Origin: Rugalucina vietnamica
Taxonomy: Eukaryota > Mollusca > Bivalvia > Lucinida > Lucinidae
Assembly (NCBI GenBank): GCA_964017185.1
Contig: OZ024869.1
Location: forward strand, 5,974,501 to 6,038,500
DNA length: 64,000 bases
Direction of reading: 5' to 3'
Program-made: the position numbers and the translations under genes
The notes under the pieces: generated by a model
Seen by the model: only the letters and a program-made list of their open reading frames with translations
Told to the model about the DNA's origin: nothing
The model's database searches: none
Part shown: positions 1-13,472 of the stretch, in pieces
Numbering within the stretch: position 1 is the first letter of the stretch
How the letters are laid out: each line of letters begins with the position of its first letter

Positions 1-429
1 CAAAAAATGACATCGCACGATCATCGCAAGCTAATCGTAGGCCAAATATAACCTAGTCTCTACTCATAGCATTTATCAATTACAAGCAATTACTGTAAAA
101 AAATCTCTAACAGTTTTCCCACTAATGTTTTGGTAACACTAGCACTTACGGATAGTTTCGGATGAAATTTTTAAACCTTTTTGAGCTAAGCTAAAATAAT
201 TTGACTGGGGTTAGATAAGGGTACTTAAGGATGAACATATTATATCCTTAAGTACCCTTGTCTTGCATAAATTCGTCACAAAATCTTAGCTATGCCACAA
301 AAATATCTACAAAAATATCAGAATTTCACCCAAACTATTCTTAAGAAATAGTGTGACATACGCCCCTGTCTCACTGGAATGCGAGAACTGGAAACAAAAT
401 GTTGCGGCGACAGGTTCGCGACACTCGCG
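1..429. other. AT-rich sequence with one short hairpin
   Basis: No coding region is convincing here. The only structure seen is a hairpin with 16-bp arms, AAGGGTACTTAAGGAT at 217-232 and its exact reverse complement at 244-259, separated by 11 bases. Confidence 0.4.
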
Positions 430-732
430 CGACAGTCTTGCGAAATATTTTGGCATAAAATTTTTTAACATGTTTAAAACTTTCGCGACCAGTTCTCGAC
501 TAGTTAAGCTAGTATCTCACTGGCATGCGAATCTAATCTAGTATTCTGCTGGCATGCGAATGTCCCTCGACTGTTTTGCGAATTTAATTGGACTTTCGCA
601 CGACAATCGTGCGAGTGTCGCACGAGTGTCGTGAGAATTTTCAAGTGTCGCGAACAGGTCGCGAAGGTTTTGAACATGTTTAAAAATTTAATGCATTTTT
701 TTTTTGCAAAAATGTTTCGCAAGACTGTCGCG
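430..732. repeat. Imperfect foldback (inverted repeat)
   Basis: The stretch 430-492 is an imperfect reverse complement of 656-732. Both contain GACAGTCTTGCGAAA-like, AACATGTTTAAAA and TCGCGACC-like blocks. The loop is rich in TCGCGA/GTCGCAC motifs. It ends about 30 bases before the first satellite. The short ORFs in it look like chance. Confidence 0.5.
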
Positions 733-762
733 TGCGCGACTGTCTTGAAACAGTCGTACGAC

Positions 763-3700
763 GTTTGAATGTCAAAATACGAAATTCGGTCCCAGATCGA
801 ATGTCATAATAGGATTTTGAATGTCAAAATACGAAATTCGGTCCCAGTTCGAATGTCAAAATAGGATTTTGAATGTCAAAATACGAAATTCGGTCCCAGT
901 TCGAATGTCAAAATAGGATTTTGAATGTCAAAAGTTCGAATGTCAAAATAGGATTTTGAAAGTCAAAATACGAAATTCGGTCCCAGTTCGAATGTCAAAA
1001 TAGGATTTTGAATGTCAAAATAAGAAATTCGGACCCAGTTCGAATGTCAAAATAGGATTTTGAATGTCAAAATAAGAAATTCGGTCCCAGTTCGAATGTC
1101 AAAATAGGATTTTGAATGTCAAAATAAGAAATTCGGTCCCAGTTCGAATGTCAAAATAGGATTTTGAATGTCAAAATACGAAATTCGGTCCAAGTTCGAA
1201 TGTCAAAATAGGATTTTGAATGTCAAAATACGAAATTCGGTCCCAGTTCGAATGTCAAAATAGGATTTTGAATGTCAAAATACGAAATTCGATCCCAGTT
1301 CGAATGTCAAAATAGGATTTTGAATGTCAAAATACGAAATTCGGTCCCAGTTCGAATGTCAAAATAGGATTTTGAATGTCAAAATAAGAAATTCGTTCCA
1401 AGTTCGAATGTCAAAATAGGATTTTGAATGTCAAAATACGAAATTCTGTCCAAGTTCGAATGTCAAAATAGGATTTTGAATGTCAAAATAAGAAATTCGG
1501 TCCCAGTTCGAATGTCAAAATAGGATTTTGAATGTCAAAATAAGAAATTCGGTCCAAGTTCAAATGTCAAAATAGGATTTTGAATGTCAAAATATGAAAT
1601 TCGGTCCAAGTTCGAATGTCAAAATAGGATTTTGAATGTCAAAATACGAAATTCGGTCCCAGTTCGAATGTCAAAATAGGATTTTGAATGTCAAAATACG
1701 AAATTCGGTCCCAGTTCGAATGTCAAAATAGGATTTTGAATGTCAAAATACGAAATTCGGTCCCAGTTCGAATGTCAAAATAGGATTTTGAATGTCAAAA
1801 TAAGAAATTCGGTCCAAGTTCGAATGTCAAAATAGGATTTTGAATGTCAAAATAAGAAATTCGGTCCCAGTTCGAATGTCAAAATAGGATTTTGAATGTC
1901 AAAATACGAAATTCGGTCCAAGTTCGAATGTCAAAATAGGATTTTGAATGTCAAAATACGAAATTCGGTCCCAGTTCGAATGTCAAAATAGGATTTTGAA
2001 TGTCAAAATACGAAATTCGGTCCCAGTTCGAATGTCAAAATAGGATTTTGAATGTCAAAATACGAAATTCGGCCCCAGTTCGAATGTCAAAATAGGATTT
2101 TGAATGTCAAAATACGAAATTCGGTCCCAGTTCGAATGTCAAAATAGGATTTTGAATGTCAAAATACGAAATTCGGTCCCAGTTCGAATGTCAAAATAGG
2201 ATTTTGAATATCAAAATACGTAATTCGGTCCCAGTTCGAATGTCAAAATAGGATTTTGAATGTCAAAATACGAAATTCGGTCCCAGTTCGAATGTCAAAA
2301 TAGGATTTTGAATGTCAAAATACGAAATTCGGCCCCAGTTCGAATGTCAAAATAGGATTTTGAATGTCAAAATACGAAATTCGGTCCCAGTTCGAATGTC
2401 AAAATAGGATTTTGAATGTCAAAATACGAAATTCGGTCCCAGTTCGAATGTCAAAATAGGATTTTGAATGTCAAAATACGAAATTCGGTCCCAGTTCGAA
2501 TGTCAAAATAGGATTTTGAATGTCAAAATACGAAATTCGGTCCCAAAATAGGATTTTGAATGTCAAAATACGAAATTCGGTCCCAGTTCGAATGTCAAAA
2601 TAGGATTTTGAATGTCAAAATACGAAATTCGGTCCCAGTTCGAATGTCAAAATAGGATTTTGAATGTCAAAATACGAAATTCGGTCCCAGTTCGAATGTC
2701 AAAATAGGATTTTGAATGTCAAAATACGAAATTCGGTCCCATTTCGAATGTCAAAATAGGATTTTGAATGTCAAAATACGAAATTCGGTCCCAGTTCGAA
2801 TGTCAAAATAGGATTTTGAATGTCAAAATACGAAATTCGGTCCCAGTTCGAATGTCAAAATAGGATTTTGAATGTCAAAATACGAAATTCGGTCCAAGTT
2901 CGAATGTCAAAATAGGATTTTGAATGTCAAAATGCGAAATTCGGTCACAGTTCGAATGTCAAAATAGGATTTTGAATGTCAAAATACGAAATTCGGTCCA
3001 AGTTCGAATGTCAAAATAGGATTTTGAATGTCAATATAAGAAATTCGGTCCAAGTTCGAATGTCAAAATAGGATTTTGAATGTCAAAATACGAAATTCGG
3101 TCTCAGTTCGAATGTCAAAATAGGATTTTGAATGTCAAAATACGAAATTCGGTCCCAGTTCGAATGTCAAAATAGGATTTTGAATGTCAAAATACGAAAT
3201 TCGGTCCCAGTTCGAATGTCAAAATAGGATTTTGAATGTCAAAATACGAAATTCGGTCCCAGTTCGAATGTCAAAATAGGATTTTGAATGTCAAAATACG
3301 AAATTCGGTCCCAGTTCGAATGTCAAAATAGGATTTTGAATGTCAAAATAAGAAATTCGGTCCCAGTTCGAATGTCAAAATAGGATTTTGAATGTCAAAA
3401 TACGAAATTCGGTCCCAGCTCGAATGTCAAAATAGGATTTTGAATGTCAAAATACGAAATTCGGTCCCAGTTCTAATGTCAAAATAGGATTTTGAATGTC
3501 AAAATACGAAATTCGGTCCCAGTTCGAATGTCAAAATAGGATTTTGAATGTCAAAATACGAAATTCGGTCCCAGTTCGAAAGTCAAAATAGGATTTTGAA
3601 TGTCAAAATACGAAATTCGGTCCAAGTTCGAATGTCAAAATAGGTTTTTGAATGTCAAAATACGAAATTCGATCCCAGTTCGAATGTCAAAATAGGATTT

Positions 3701-6691
3701 TGAATGTCAAAATACGAAATTCGGTCCCAGTTCGAATGTCAAAATGGGATTTTGAATGTCAAAATACGAAATTCGGTCCGAGTTCGAATGTCAAAATGGG
3801 ATTTTGAATGTCAAAATAAGAAATTCGGTCCCATTTCGAATGTCAAAATAGGATTTTGAATGTCAAAATACGAAATTCCGTCCCAGTTCGAATGTCAAAA
3901 TAGGATTTTGAATGTCAAAATACGAAATTCCGTCCCAGTTCGAATGTCAAAATAGGATTTTGAATGTCAAAATAAGAAATTAGATCCCAGTTCGAATGTC
4001 AAAATAGGATTTTGAATGTCAAAATAAGAAATTCGGTCCCAGTTCGAATGTCAAAATAGGATTTTGAATGTCAAAATAAGAAATTCGGTCCCAGCTCGAA
4101 TGTCAAAATAGGATTTTGAATGTCAAAATACGAAATTCGGTCCCAGCTCGAATGTCAAAATAGGATTTTGAATGTCAAAATACGAAATTCGGTCCCAGTT
4201 CGAATGTCAAAATAGGATTTTGAATGTCAAAATACGAAATTCGGTCCCAGTTCGAATGTCAAAATAGGATTTTGAATGTCAAAATACGAAATTCGGCCCC
4301 AGTTCGAATGTCAAAATAGGATTTTGAATGTCAAAATACGAAATTCGGTCCCAGTTCGAATGTCAAAATAGGATTTTGAATGTCAAAATACGAAATTCGG
4401 TCCCAGTTCGAATGTCAAAATAGGATTTTGAATATCAAAATACGTAATTCGGTCCCAGTTCGAATGTCAAAATAGGATTTTGAATGTCAAAATACGAAAT
4501 TCGGTCCCAGTTCGAATGTCAAAATAGGATTTTGAATGTCAAAATACGAAATTCGGCCCCAGTTCGAATGTCAAAATAGGATTTTGAATGTCAAAATACG
4601 AAATTCGGTCCCAGTTCGAATGTCAAAATAGGATTTTGAATGTCAAAATACGAAATTCGGTCCCAGTTCGAATGTCAAAATAGGATTTTGAATGTCAAAA
4701 TACGAAATTCGGTCCCAGTTCGAATGTCAAAATAGGATTTTGAATGTCAAAATACGAAATTCGGTCCCAAAATAGGATTTTGAATGTCAAAATACGAAAT
4801 TCGGTCCCAGTTCGAATGTCAAAATAGGATTTTGAATGTCAAAATACGAAATTCGGTCCCAGTTCGAATGTCAAAATAGGATTTTGAATGTCAAAATACG
4901 AAATTCGGTCCCAGTTCGAATGTCAAAATAGGATTTTGAATGTCAAAATACGAAATTCGGTCCCATTTCGAATGTCAAAATAGGATTTTGAATGTCAAAA
5001 TACGAAATTCGGTCCCAGTTCGAATGTCAAAATAGGATTTTGAATGTCAAAATACGAAATTCGGTCCCAGTTCGAATGTCAAAATAGGATTTTGAATGTC
5101 AAAATACGAAATTCGGTCCAAGTTCGAATGTCAAAATAGGATTTTGAATGTCAAAATGCGAAATTCGGTCACAGTTCGAATGTCAAAATAGGATTTTGAA
5201 TGTCAAAATACGAAATTCGGTCCAAGTTCGAATGTCAAAATAGGATTTTGAATGTCAATATAAGAAATTCGGTCCAAGTTCGAATGTCAAAATAGGATTT
5301 TGAATGTCAAAATACGAAATTCGGTCTCAGTTCGAATGTCAAAATAGGATTTTGAATGTCAAAATACGAAATTCGGTCCCAGTTCGAATGTCAAAATAGG
5401 ATTTTGAATGTCAAAATACGAAATTCGGTCCCAGTTCGAATGTCAAAATAGGATTTTGAATGTCAAAATACGAAATTCGGTCCCAGTTCGAATGTCAAAA
5501 TAGGATTTTGAATGTCAAAATACGAAATTCGGTCCCAGTTCGAATGTCAAAATAGGATTTTGAATGTCAAAATAAGAAATTCGGTCCCAGTTCGAATGTC
5601 AAAATAGGATTTTGAATGTCAAAATACGAAATTCGGTCCCAGCTCGAATGTCAAAATAGGATTTTGAATGTCAAAATACGAAATTCGGTCCCAGTTCTAA
5701 TGTCAAAATAGGATTTTGAATGTCAAAATACGAAATTCGGTCCCAGTTCGAATGTCAAAATAGGATTTTGAATGTCAAAATACGAAATTCGGTCCCAGTT
5801 CGAAAGTCAAAATAGGATTTTGAATGTCAAAATACGAAATTCGGTCCAAGTTCGAATGTCAAAATAGGTTTTTGAATGTCAAAATACGAAATTCGATCCC
5901 AGTTCGAATGTCAAAATAGGATTTTGAATGTCAAAATACGAAATTCGGTCCCAGTTCGAATGTCAAAATGGGATTTTGAATGTCAAAATACGAAATTCGG
6001 TCCGAGTTCGAATGTCAAAATGGGATTTTGAATGTCAAAATAAGAAATTCGGTCCCATTTCGAATGTCAAAATAGGATTTTGAATGTCAAAATACGAAAT
6101 TCCGTCCCAGTTCGAATGTCAAAATAGGATTTTGAATGTCAAAATACGAAATTCCGTCCCAGTTCGAATGTCAAAATAGGATTTTGAATGTCAAAATAAG
6201 AAATTAGATCCCAGTTCGAATGTCAAAATAGGATTTTGAATGTCAAAATAAGAAATTCGGTCCCAGTTCGAATGTCAAAATAGGATTTTGAATGTCAAAA
6301 TAAGAAATTCGGTCCCAGCTCGAATGTCAAAATAGGATTTTGAATGTCAAAATACGAAATTCGGTCCCAGCTCGAATGTCAAAATAGGATTTTGAATGTC
6401 AAAATACGAAATTCGGTCCCAGTTCGAATGTCAAAATAGGATTTTGAATGTCAAAATACGAAATTCGGTCCCAGTTCGAATGTCAAAATAGGATTTTGAA
6501 TGTCAAAATACGAAATTCGGTCCCAGTTCGAATGTCAAAATGGGATTTTGAATGTCAAAATAAGAAATTTGGTCCCAGTTCGAATGTCAAAATAGGATTT
6601 TGAATGTCAAAATACGAAATTCCATCCCAGTTCGAATGTCAAAATGGGATTTAGAATGTCAAAATACGAAATTCGGTCCCAGTTCGAATGT
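763..6691. repeat. 52-bp satellite array
   Basis: About 113 head-to-tail copies of a 52-bp monomer. Each monomer has two related halves, one with GAATGTCAAAATAGGATTTT and one with GAATGTCAAAATACGAAATTC followed by GGTCCCAGTTC, so it began as a roughly 26-bp dimer. Divergence is low, mostly single substitutions such as GGTCCAAG, AATAAG or CCAGCTCG. A 12-bp deletion occurs at 2539 and again at 4763. No open frame persists, since 52 is not a multiple of 3 and stops recur. Confidence 0.95.
1925..6517. repeat. 2,224-bp higher-order duplication inside the 52-bp satellite
   Basis: Rare monomer variants recur at a constant offset of 2,224 bp: the 12-bp deletion (2541 and 4765), AATGCG (2931 and 5155), TTCTAATG (3471 and 5695), AATATC (2207 and 4431), GGCCCC (2071 and 4295) and CAGCTCG (4092 and 6316). 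2,224 equals 43 monomers of 52 minus the 12-bp deletion. The match fails before about 1925 and after about 6517, giving slightly more than two copies. Confidence 0.85.
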
Positions 6692-6808
6692 CGAAAAACG
6701 AAAAACGAATAACGAAAAACGAATAACGAAAAACGAAAAACAAATTAACTTCACCTGATCTTGAATGTCGAATAACGAAAAACGAAAAACAAACTAACTT
6801 CACTCTGC
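6692..6808. repeat. Junction of short AACGAAAAACGA-type repeats between satellites
   Basis: A short run of degenerate AACGAAAA/AATAACGA repeats joins the 52-bp satellite to the 106-bp satellite. It shares the GAATGTCGA word with the first array. Confidence 0.6.
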
Positions 6809-9800
6809 TGATTTTTTTCCAACATAGAAAAAACTTTGATTTTGACCCAAAAAAACTAAGTCCGAATAGTCAACCGACAACTAGTTGTCGGTTGACTATT
6901 CGAAAAACTAAGTTCGATTTTTTTCCAACATAGAAAAAACTTTGATTTTAACCCAAAAAAACTAAGTCCGAATAGTCAACTGACAACTAGTTGTCGGTTG
7001 ACTATTCGAAAAACTAAGTTCGATTTTTTTCCAACATAGAAAAAACTTTGATTTTGACCCAAAAAAACTAAGTCCGAATAGTCAACTGACAACTAGTTGT
7101 CAGTTGACTATTCGGACTTAGTTTTTTTGGAGAAAAAACTTTGATTTTAACCAAAAAAAACTAAGTCCGAATAGTCAACTGACAACTAGTTGTCGGTTGA
7201 CTATTCGAAAAACTAAGTTCGATTTTTTTCCAACATAGAAAAAACTTTGATTTTGACCCAAAAAAACTAAGTCCGAATAGTCAACTGACAACTAGTTGTC
7301 GGTTGACTATTCGAAAAACTAAGTTCGATTTTTTTCCAACATAGAAAAAACTTTGATTTTGACCCAAAAAAACTAAGTCCGAATAGTCAACTGACAACTA
7401 GTTGTCGGTTGACTATTCGAAAAACTAAGTTCGATTTTTTTCCAACATAGAAAAAACTTTGATTTTGACCCAAAAAAACTAAGTCCGAATAGTCAACTGA
7501 CAACTAGTTGTCGGTTGACTATTCGAAAAACTAAGTTCGATTTTTTTCCAACATAGAAAAAACTTTGATTTTGACCCAAAAAAACTAAGTCCGAATAGTC
7601 AACTGACAACTAGTTGTCGGTTGGCTATTCGAAAAACTAAGTTCGATTTTTTTCCAACATAGAAAAAACTTTGATTTTGACCCAAAAAAACTAAGTCCGA
7701 ATAGTCAACTGACAACTAGTTGTCGGTTGGCTATTCGAAAAACTAAGTTCGATTTTTTTCCAACATAGAAAAAACTTTGATTTTGACCCAAAAAAACTAA
7801 GTCCGAATAGTCAACTGACAACTAGTTGTCGGTTGACTATTCGAAAAACTAAGTTCGTTTTTTTTCCAACATAGAAAAAACTTTGATTTTGACCCAAAAA
7901 AACTAAGTCCGAATAGTCAACTGACAACTAGTTGTCGGTTGACTATTCGAAAAACTAAGTTCGATTTTTTTCCAACATAGAAAAAACTTTGATTTTGACC
8001 CAAAAAAACTAAGTCCGAATAGTCAACTGACAAATAGTTGTCGGTTGACTATTCGAAAAACTAAGTTCGATTTTTTTCCAACATAGAAAAAACTTTGATT
8101 TTGACCCAAAAAAACTAAGTCCGAATAGTCAACTGACAACTAGTTGTCGGTTGACTATTCGAAAAACTAAGTTCGATTTTTTTCCAACATAGAAAAAACT
8201 TTGATTTTGACCCAAAAAAACTAAGTCCGAATAGTCAACTGACAACTAGTTGTCGGTTGACTATTCGAAAAACTAAGTTCGATTTTTTTCCAACATAGAA
8301 AAAACTTTGATTTTGACCCAAAAAAACTAAGTCCGAATAGTCAACTGACAACTAGTTGTCGGTTGACTATTCGAAAAACTAAGTTCGATTTTTTTTCCAA
8401 CATAGAAAAAACTTTGATTTTGACCCCAAAAAACTAAGTCCGAATAGTCAACTGACAACTAGTTGTCGGTTGACTATTCGAAAAACTAAGTTCGATTTTT
8501 TTCCAACATAGAAAAAACTTTGATTTTGACCCAAAAAAACTAAGTCCGAATAGTCAACTGACAACTAGTTGTCGGTTGACTATTCGAAAAACTAAGTTCG
8601 ATTTTTTTCCAACATAGAAAAAACTTTGATTTTGACCCAAAAAAACTAAGTCCGAATAGTCAACTGACAACTAGTTGTCGGTTGACTATTCGAAAAACTA
8701 AGTTCGATTTTTTTCCAACATAGAAAAAACTTTGATTTTGACCCAAAAAAACTAAGTCCGAATAGTCAACTGACAACTAGTTGTCGGAAAAACTAAGTTC
8801 GATTTTTTTCCAACATAGAAAAAACTTTGATTTTGACCAAAAAAAACTAAGTCCGAATAGTCAACTGACAACTAGTTGTCGGTTGACTATTCGAAAAACT
8901 AAGTTCGATTTTTTTCCAACATAGAAAAAACTTTGATTTTGACCCAAAAAAACTAAGTCCGAATAGTCAACTGACAACTAGTTGTCGGTTGACTATTCGA
9001 AAAACTAAGTTCGATTTTTTTCCAACATAGAAAAAACTTTGATTTTGACCCAAAAAAACTAAGTCCGAATAGTCAACTGACAAATAGTTGTCGGTTGACT
9101 ATTCGAAAAACTAAGTTCGATTTTTTTCCAACATAGAAAAAACTTTGATTTTGACCCAAAAAAACTAAGTCCGAATAGTCAACTGACAACTAGTTGTCGG
9201 TTGACTATTCGAAAAACTAAGTTCGATTTTTTCCCAACATAGAAAAAACTTTGATTTTGACCCAAAAAAACTAAGTCCGAATAGTCAACTGACAACTAGT
9301 TGTCGGTTGACTATTCGAAAAACTAAGTTCGATTTTTTTCCAACATAGAAAAAACTTTGATTTTGACCAAAAAAAACTAAGTCCGAATAGTCAACTGACA
9401 ACTAGTTGTCGGTTGACTATTCGAAAAACTAAGTTCGATTTTTTTCCAACATAGAAAAAACTTTGATTTTGACCCAAAAAAACTAAGTCCGAATAGTCAA
9501 CTGACAACTAGTTGTCGGTTGACTATTCGAAAAACTAAGTTCGATTTTTTTCCAACATAGAAAAAACTTTGATTTTGACCCAAAAAAACTAAGTCCGAAT
9601 AGTCAACTGACAACTAGTTGTCGGTTGACTATTCGAAAAACTAAGTTCGATTTTTTTCCAACATAGAAAAAACTTTGATTTTGACCCAAAAAAACTAAGT
9701 CCGAATAGTCAACTGACAACTAGTTGTCGGTTGACTATTCGAAAAACTAAGTTCGATTTTTTTCCAACATAGAAAAAACTTTGATTTTGACCCAAAAAAA

Positions 9801-11550
9801 CTAAGTCCGAATAGTCAACTGACAACTAGTTGTCGGTTGACTATTCGAAAAACTAAGTTCGATTTTTTCCCAACATAGAAAAAACTTTGATTTTGACCCA
9901 AAAAAACTAAGTCCGAATAGTCAACTGACAACTAGTTGTCGGTTGACTATTCGAAAAACTAAGTTCGATTTTTTTCCAACATAGAAAAAACTTTGATTTT
10001 GACCCAAAAAAACTAAGTCCGAATAGTCAACTGACAACTAGTTGTCGGTTGACTATTCGAAAAACTAAGTTCGATTTTTTTCCAACATAGAAAAAACTTT
10101 GATTTTGACCCAAAAAAACTAAGTCCGAATAGTCAACTGACAACTAGTTGTCGGTTGACTATTCGAAAAACTAAGTTCGATTTTTTTCCAACATAGAAAA
10201 AACTTTGATTTTGACCCAAAAAAACTAAGTCCGAATAGTCAACTGACAACTAGTTGTCGGTTGACTATTCGAAAAACTAAGTTCGATTTTTTCCCAACAT
10301 AGAAAAAACTTTGATTTTGACCCAAAAAAACTAAGTCCGAATAGTCAACTGACAACTAGTTGTCGGTTGACTATTCGAAAAACTAAGTTCGATTTTTTTC
10401 CAACATAGAAAAAACTTTGATTTTGACCCAAAAAAACTAAGTCCGAATAGTCAACTGACAACTAGTTGTCGGTTGACTATTCGAAAAACTAAGTTCGATT
10501 TTTTTCCAACATAGAAAAAACTTTGATTTTGACCCAAAAAAACTAAGTCCGAATAGTCAACTGACAACTAGTTGTCGGTTGACTATTCGAAAAACTAAGT
10601 TCGATTTTTTTCCAACATAGAAAAAACTTTGATTTTGACCCAAAAAAACTAAGTCCGAATAGTCAACTGACAACTAGTTGTCGGTTGACTATTCGAAAAA
10701 CTAAGTTCGATTTTTTTCCAACATAGAAAAAACTTTGATTTTGACCCAAAAAAACTAAGTCCGAATAGTCAACTGACAACTAGTTGTCGGTTGACTATTC
10801 GAAAAACTAAGTTCGATTTTTTTCCAACATAGAAAAAACTTTGATTTTGACCCAAAAAAACTAAGTCCGAATAGTCAACTGACAACTAGTTTTCGGTTGA
10901 CTATTCGAAAAACTAAGTTCGATTTTTTTCCAACATAGAAAAAACTTTGATTTTGACCCAAAAAAACTAAGTCCGAATAGTCAACCGACAACTAGTTGTC
11001 GGTTGACTATTCGAAAAACTAAGTTCGATTTTTTTCCAACATAGAAAAAACTTTGATTTTGACCCAAAAAAACTAAGTCCGAATAGTCAACTGACAACTA
11101 GTTGTCGGTTGACTATTCGAAAAACTAAGTTCGATTTTTTTCCAACATAGAAAAAACTTTGATTTTGACCCAAAAAAACTAAGTCCGAATAGTCAACTGA
11201 CAACTAGTTGTCGGTTGACTATTCGAAAAACTAAGTTCGATTTTTTCCCAACATAGAAAAAACTTTGATTTTGACCCAAAAAAACTAAGTCCGAATAGTC
11301 AACTGACAACTAGTTGTCGGTTGACTATTCGAAAAACTAAGTTCGATTTTTTTCCAACATAGAAAAAACTTTGATTTTGACCCAAAAAAACTAAGTCCGA
11401 ATAGTCAACTGACAACTAGTTGTCGGTTGACTATTCGAAAAACTAAGTTCGATTTTTTTCCAACATAGAAAAAACTTTGATTTTGACTCAAAAAAACTAA
11501 GTCCGAATAGTCAACTGACAACTAGTTGTCGGTTGACTATTCGAAAAACT
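6809..11550. repeat. 106-bp satellite array with a palindrome per monomer
   Basis: About 44 head-to-tail copies of a roughly 106-bp monomer, AACTAAGTTCGATTTTTTTC followed by CAACATAGAAAAAACTTTG and so on. Each monomer contains a 38-bp near-perfect palindrome with 19-nt arms, GAATAGTCAACTGACAACT and AGTTGTCGGTTGACTATTC, centred on CTAG. Most copies keep one T/G mismatch. Copies near 6870 and 10985 carry CAACCGAC and are perfect, and the copy near 7080-7115 has the alternative perfect pairing. One monomer is shortened near 8785. Confidence 0.95.
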
Positions 11551-12224
11551 ATTCGAAAAAACTTTGATTTTGACACAAAAAAAAACTAAGATCGAATAGT
11601 GGCAGAAAAAAGCTAAGTGCAAAGTTGACCAAAAATAACTTAGTTTTTTGAATAGTCAACCGGCAACCGACAACCGACAACTAACTTGACGTTCGTATTA
11701 AAATGTCGTTTTGAACGTTTTTCTTTTTTTTTTTTTTTTGTATTCTGTTCACGACAACTGTGCATCTAAGGTCATGTGAGGACGGCCACTTGTCATTTGT
11801 TTTTATAGTCCATACTTTAATTTGGGCCTATTTTTGTGCTTTATTTTATTTTAACTGCATTACTGCAGTCTGGAAACAGAACAACTAAGCATTGGGTTTA
11901 GAAGATTTACCTCAAAATCTTATGTTCCAACAAGCAAAGAAGTTTTTTTTCTGCAATGATTGCCTAGAATGCTGATGGATTGTTATTGATATAAACTCAG
12001 GTATTAACTTTCTGAGGTCAGGTGTGGTAAAAACCAAACAGAATATTTGTTCAATAAATTTATTCTTCTATAATCTTGTTTATCCATCCTCGTCGATTTG
12101 TTTAAAGATTAAGTTAAGCACACTTTTACTGCCATAAAGATAGGAATAGCTTTTTAAAATACTCTGAAATAAACTTTTGGCTCAAAATGATTCCTTGAAG
12201 ACTGGGAGATGTATATCATTATAT
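11551..12224. other. Satellite edge and unique AT-rich sequence
   Basis: 11551-11700 holds degraded pieces of the 106-bp satellite (TAACTTAGTTTTTTGAATAGTC). It is followed by a poly-T tract near 11721-11740 and then sequence in which I see no gene, RNA or repeat. Confidence 0.4.
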
Positions 12225-12457
12225 GAGCCGCCTCGTGGGAAAACCAACAATGTGGTTTCCGAACATGTCCGACACAAACCGGGCTGTACAGTCACAGAAA
12301 AGAGCTAGAAGCGTGAAATTTCGGATTTAAGTACAAGAGGAATTGTACTATCCGAGTAACGAAAACAAAGGCGCTGATCAGCTTCGCGGTTACTGCGAAG
12401 CTGATCTGCGTCTTTGTTTTCGCCTATGCAGATTATTGGTTTTCCCATGAGGCGGCT
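12225..12457 (+). mobile_element. MITE-A copy 1
   Basis: Full-length copy of a roughly 235-bp non-autonomous hairpin element. The terminal inverted repeats begin GAGCCGCCTCGTGGGAAAAC and end CCCATGAGGCGGCT. An internal hairpin of about 65 bases starts GCGAAAACAAAGGCGC and returns as GCGTCTTTGTTTTCGC. The middle carries the family block GTCCGACACAAACC and GAAATTTCGGATTTAAG. No transposase and no clear target duplication. Confidence 0.8.
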
Positions 12458-12705
12458 TATATTATTTGATGCATTAAATGTTCAAGCAACAAAAAGTGAA
12501 ATTCCATCGAAATGTTAGACCAAAGATGTGCTGCACGCTTCATTTAAAACACAAATCTATATCTATCATGTCAATATTTGCTACAGATATCTTTTCAAAT
12601 TATTCACAAACTAATCAAATTCTTATTTTCAAGGTTCCAGTAAAGTGTTGACATGGCAACAGCGTTCAAACTGTGCAGCTCATTATCACTATTATCAACC
12701 TAATA

Positions 12706-12940
12706 GAGCCGCGACGCGAGAAAACCGGTCTTCGGGATTGCCGACCAGGTCCGACACAAACCGGCCTGTACAGTTACAGACAAGGGCTAGCAGCTTGAAA
12801 TTTCAGATTTAAGAAGAAGAGGAATTGTACTATCCGAGTGGCGAAAACAAAGGCGCTGATCAGCTTCGCGGTTACCGCGAAGCTGATCTGCGCCTTTGTT
12901 TTCGCCTAGGCAAAAATCCGGTTTTCTCATGATGCGGCTC
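12706..12940 (+). mobile_element. MITE-A copy 2
   Basis: Same family and orientation as the copy at 12225. The ends are variant (GAGCCGCGACGCGAGAAAAC and CTCATGATGCGGCTC). The central hairpin is nearly perfect, GCTTCGCGGTTACCGCGAAGC at its apex. Confidence 0.8.
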
Positions 12941-13028
12941 TTATATTTCTGCACCAAGGAAAGGTTCAAACAAAGAACATTCAGTATCAATACATTGGAT
13001 ATAGCAACGCTGAAGAAAACAAAATATT

Positions 13029-13213
13029 CATCAGGAAAACATGTCCGTTTATATGGGGAAAGTGGGGTTTGCAGGGGTATACCTAGTTTTCTTATTTTTG
13101 ACCCAAAACATACATAGAACCGCCTCGCCGAGGATGTTCTAACGTTTCCCACAATGTATGTTTTGAGCAAAAATGTTAAAAGATCCAATGAAATTTTAAA
13201 TATTTACATCTGA
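13029..13213 (+). mobile_element. Element B copy a (palindromic MITE)
   Basis: Partial copy of a second MITE family. It starts ATCAGGAAAACATGTCCG and contains GGGGTTTGCAGGGGTATACC, then a central palindrome around GAACCGCCTCGCCGAGG, and ends in an A-rich tract. Confidence 0.65.
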
Positions 13214-13291
13214 AAAAAAAAAAAAAAAAAAAAAATAAAAAAATAAAAAAAAAAAAAAATAAAAAGTAAAAATAAAAATAAACAAATGTGC
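13214..13291. repeat. A-rich simple sequence
   Basis: Nearly pure A with scattered T and G, directly after an element B copy. Confidence 0.9.
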
Positions 13292-13472
13292 GTGTACGAA
13301 ACTGATTGAACCATTGTATGCATTTTATCCCCTTGACAGTTTTCTAATGAATAATAGATTGTGGATGTCTGGCATCATTTGACAACAGTTTCATCAGCTG
13401 TTGAAAACTAGAGTACAAATCAATGCTATCGGTTATTTAATATTTTGTCTCATTTTGGCTGCTAGGAGCAGG

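Noticed and set aside
763-11550. CRISPR-like arrays
   Set aside because: Monomers are contiguous with no unique spacers, and the DNA is clearly eukaryotic.
12787-13188. 133-codon minus-strand ORF and similar ORFs at 18098-18523 and 43675-43972
   Set aside because: They consist of MITE-A and element B sequence read through the hairpins.
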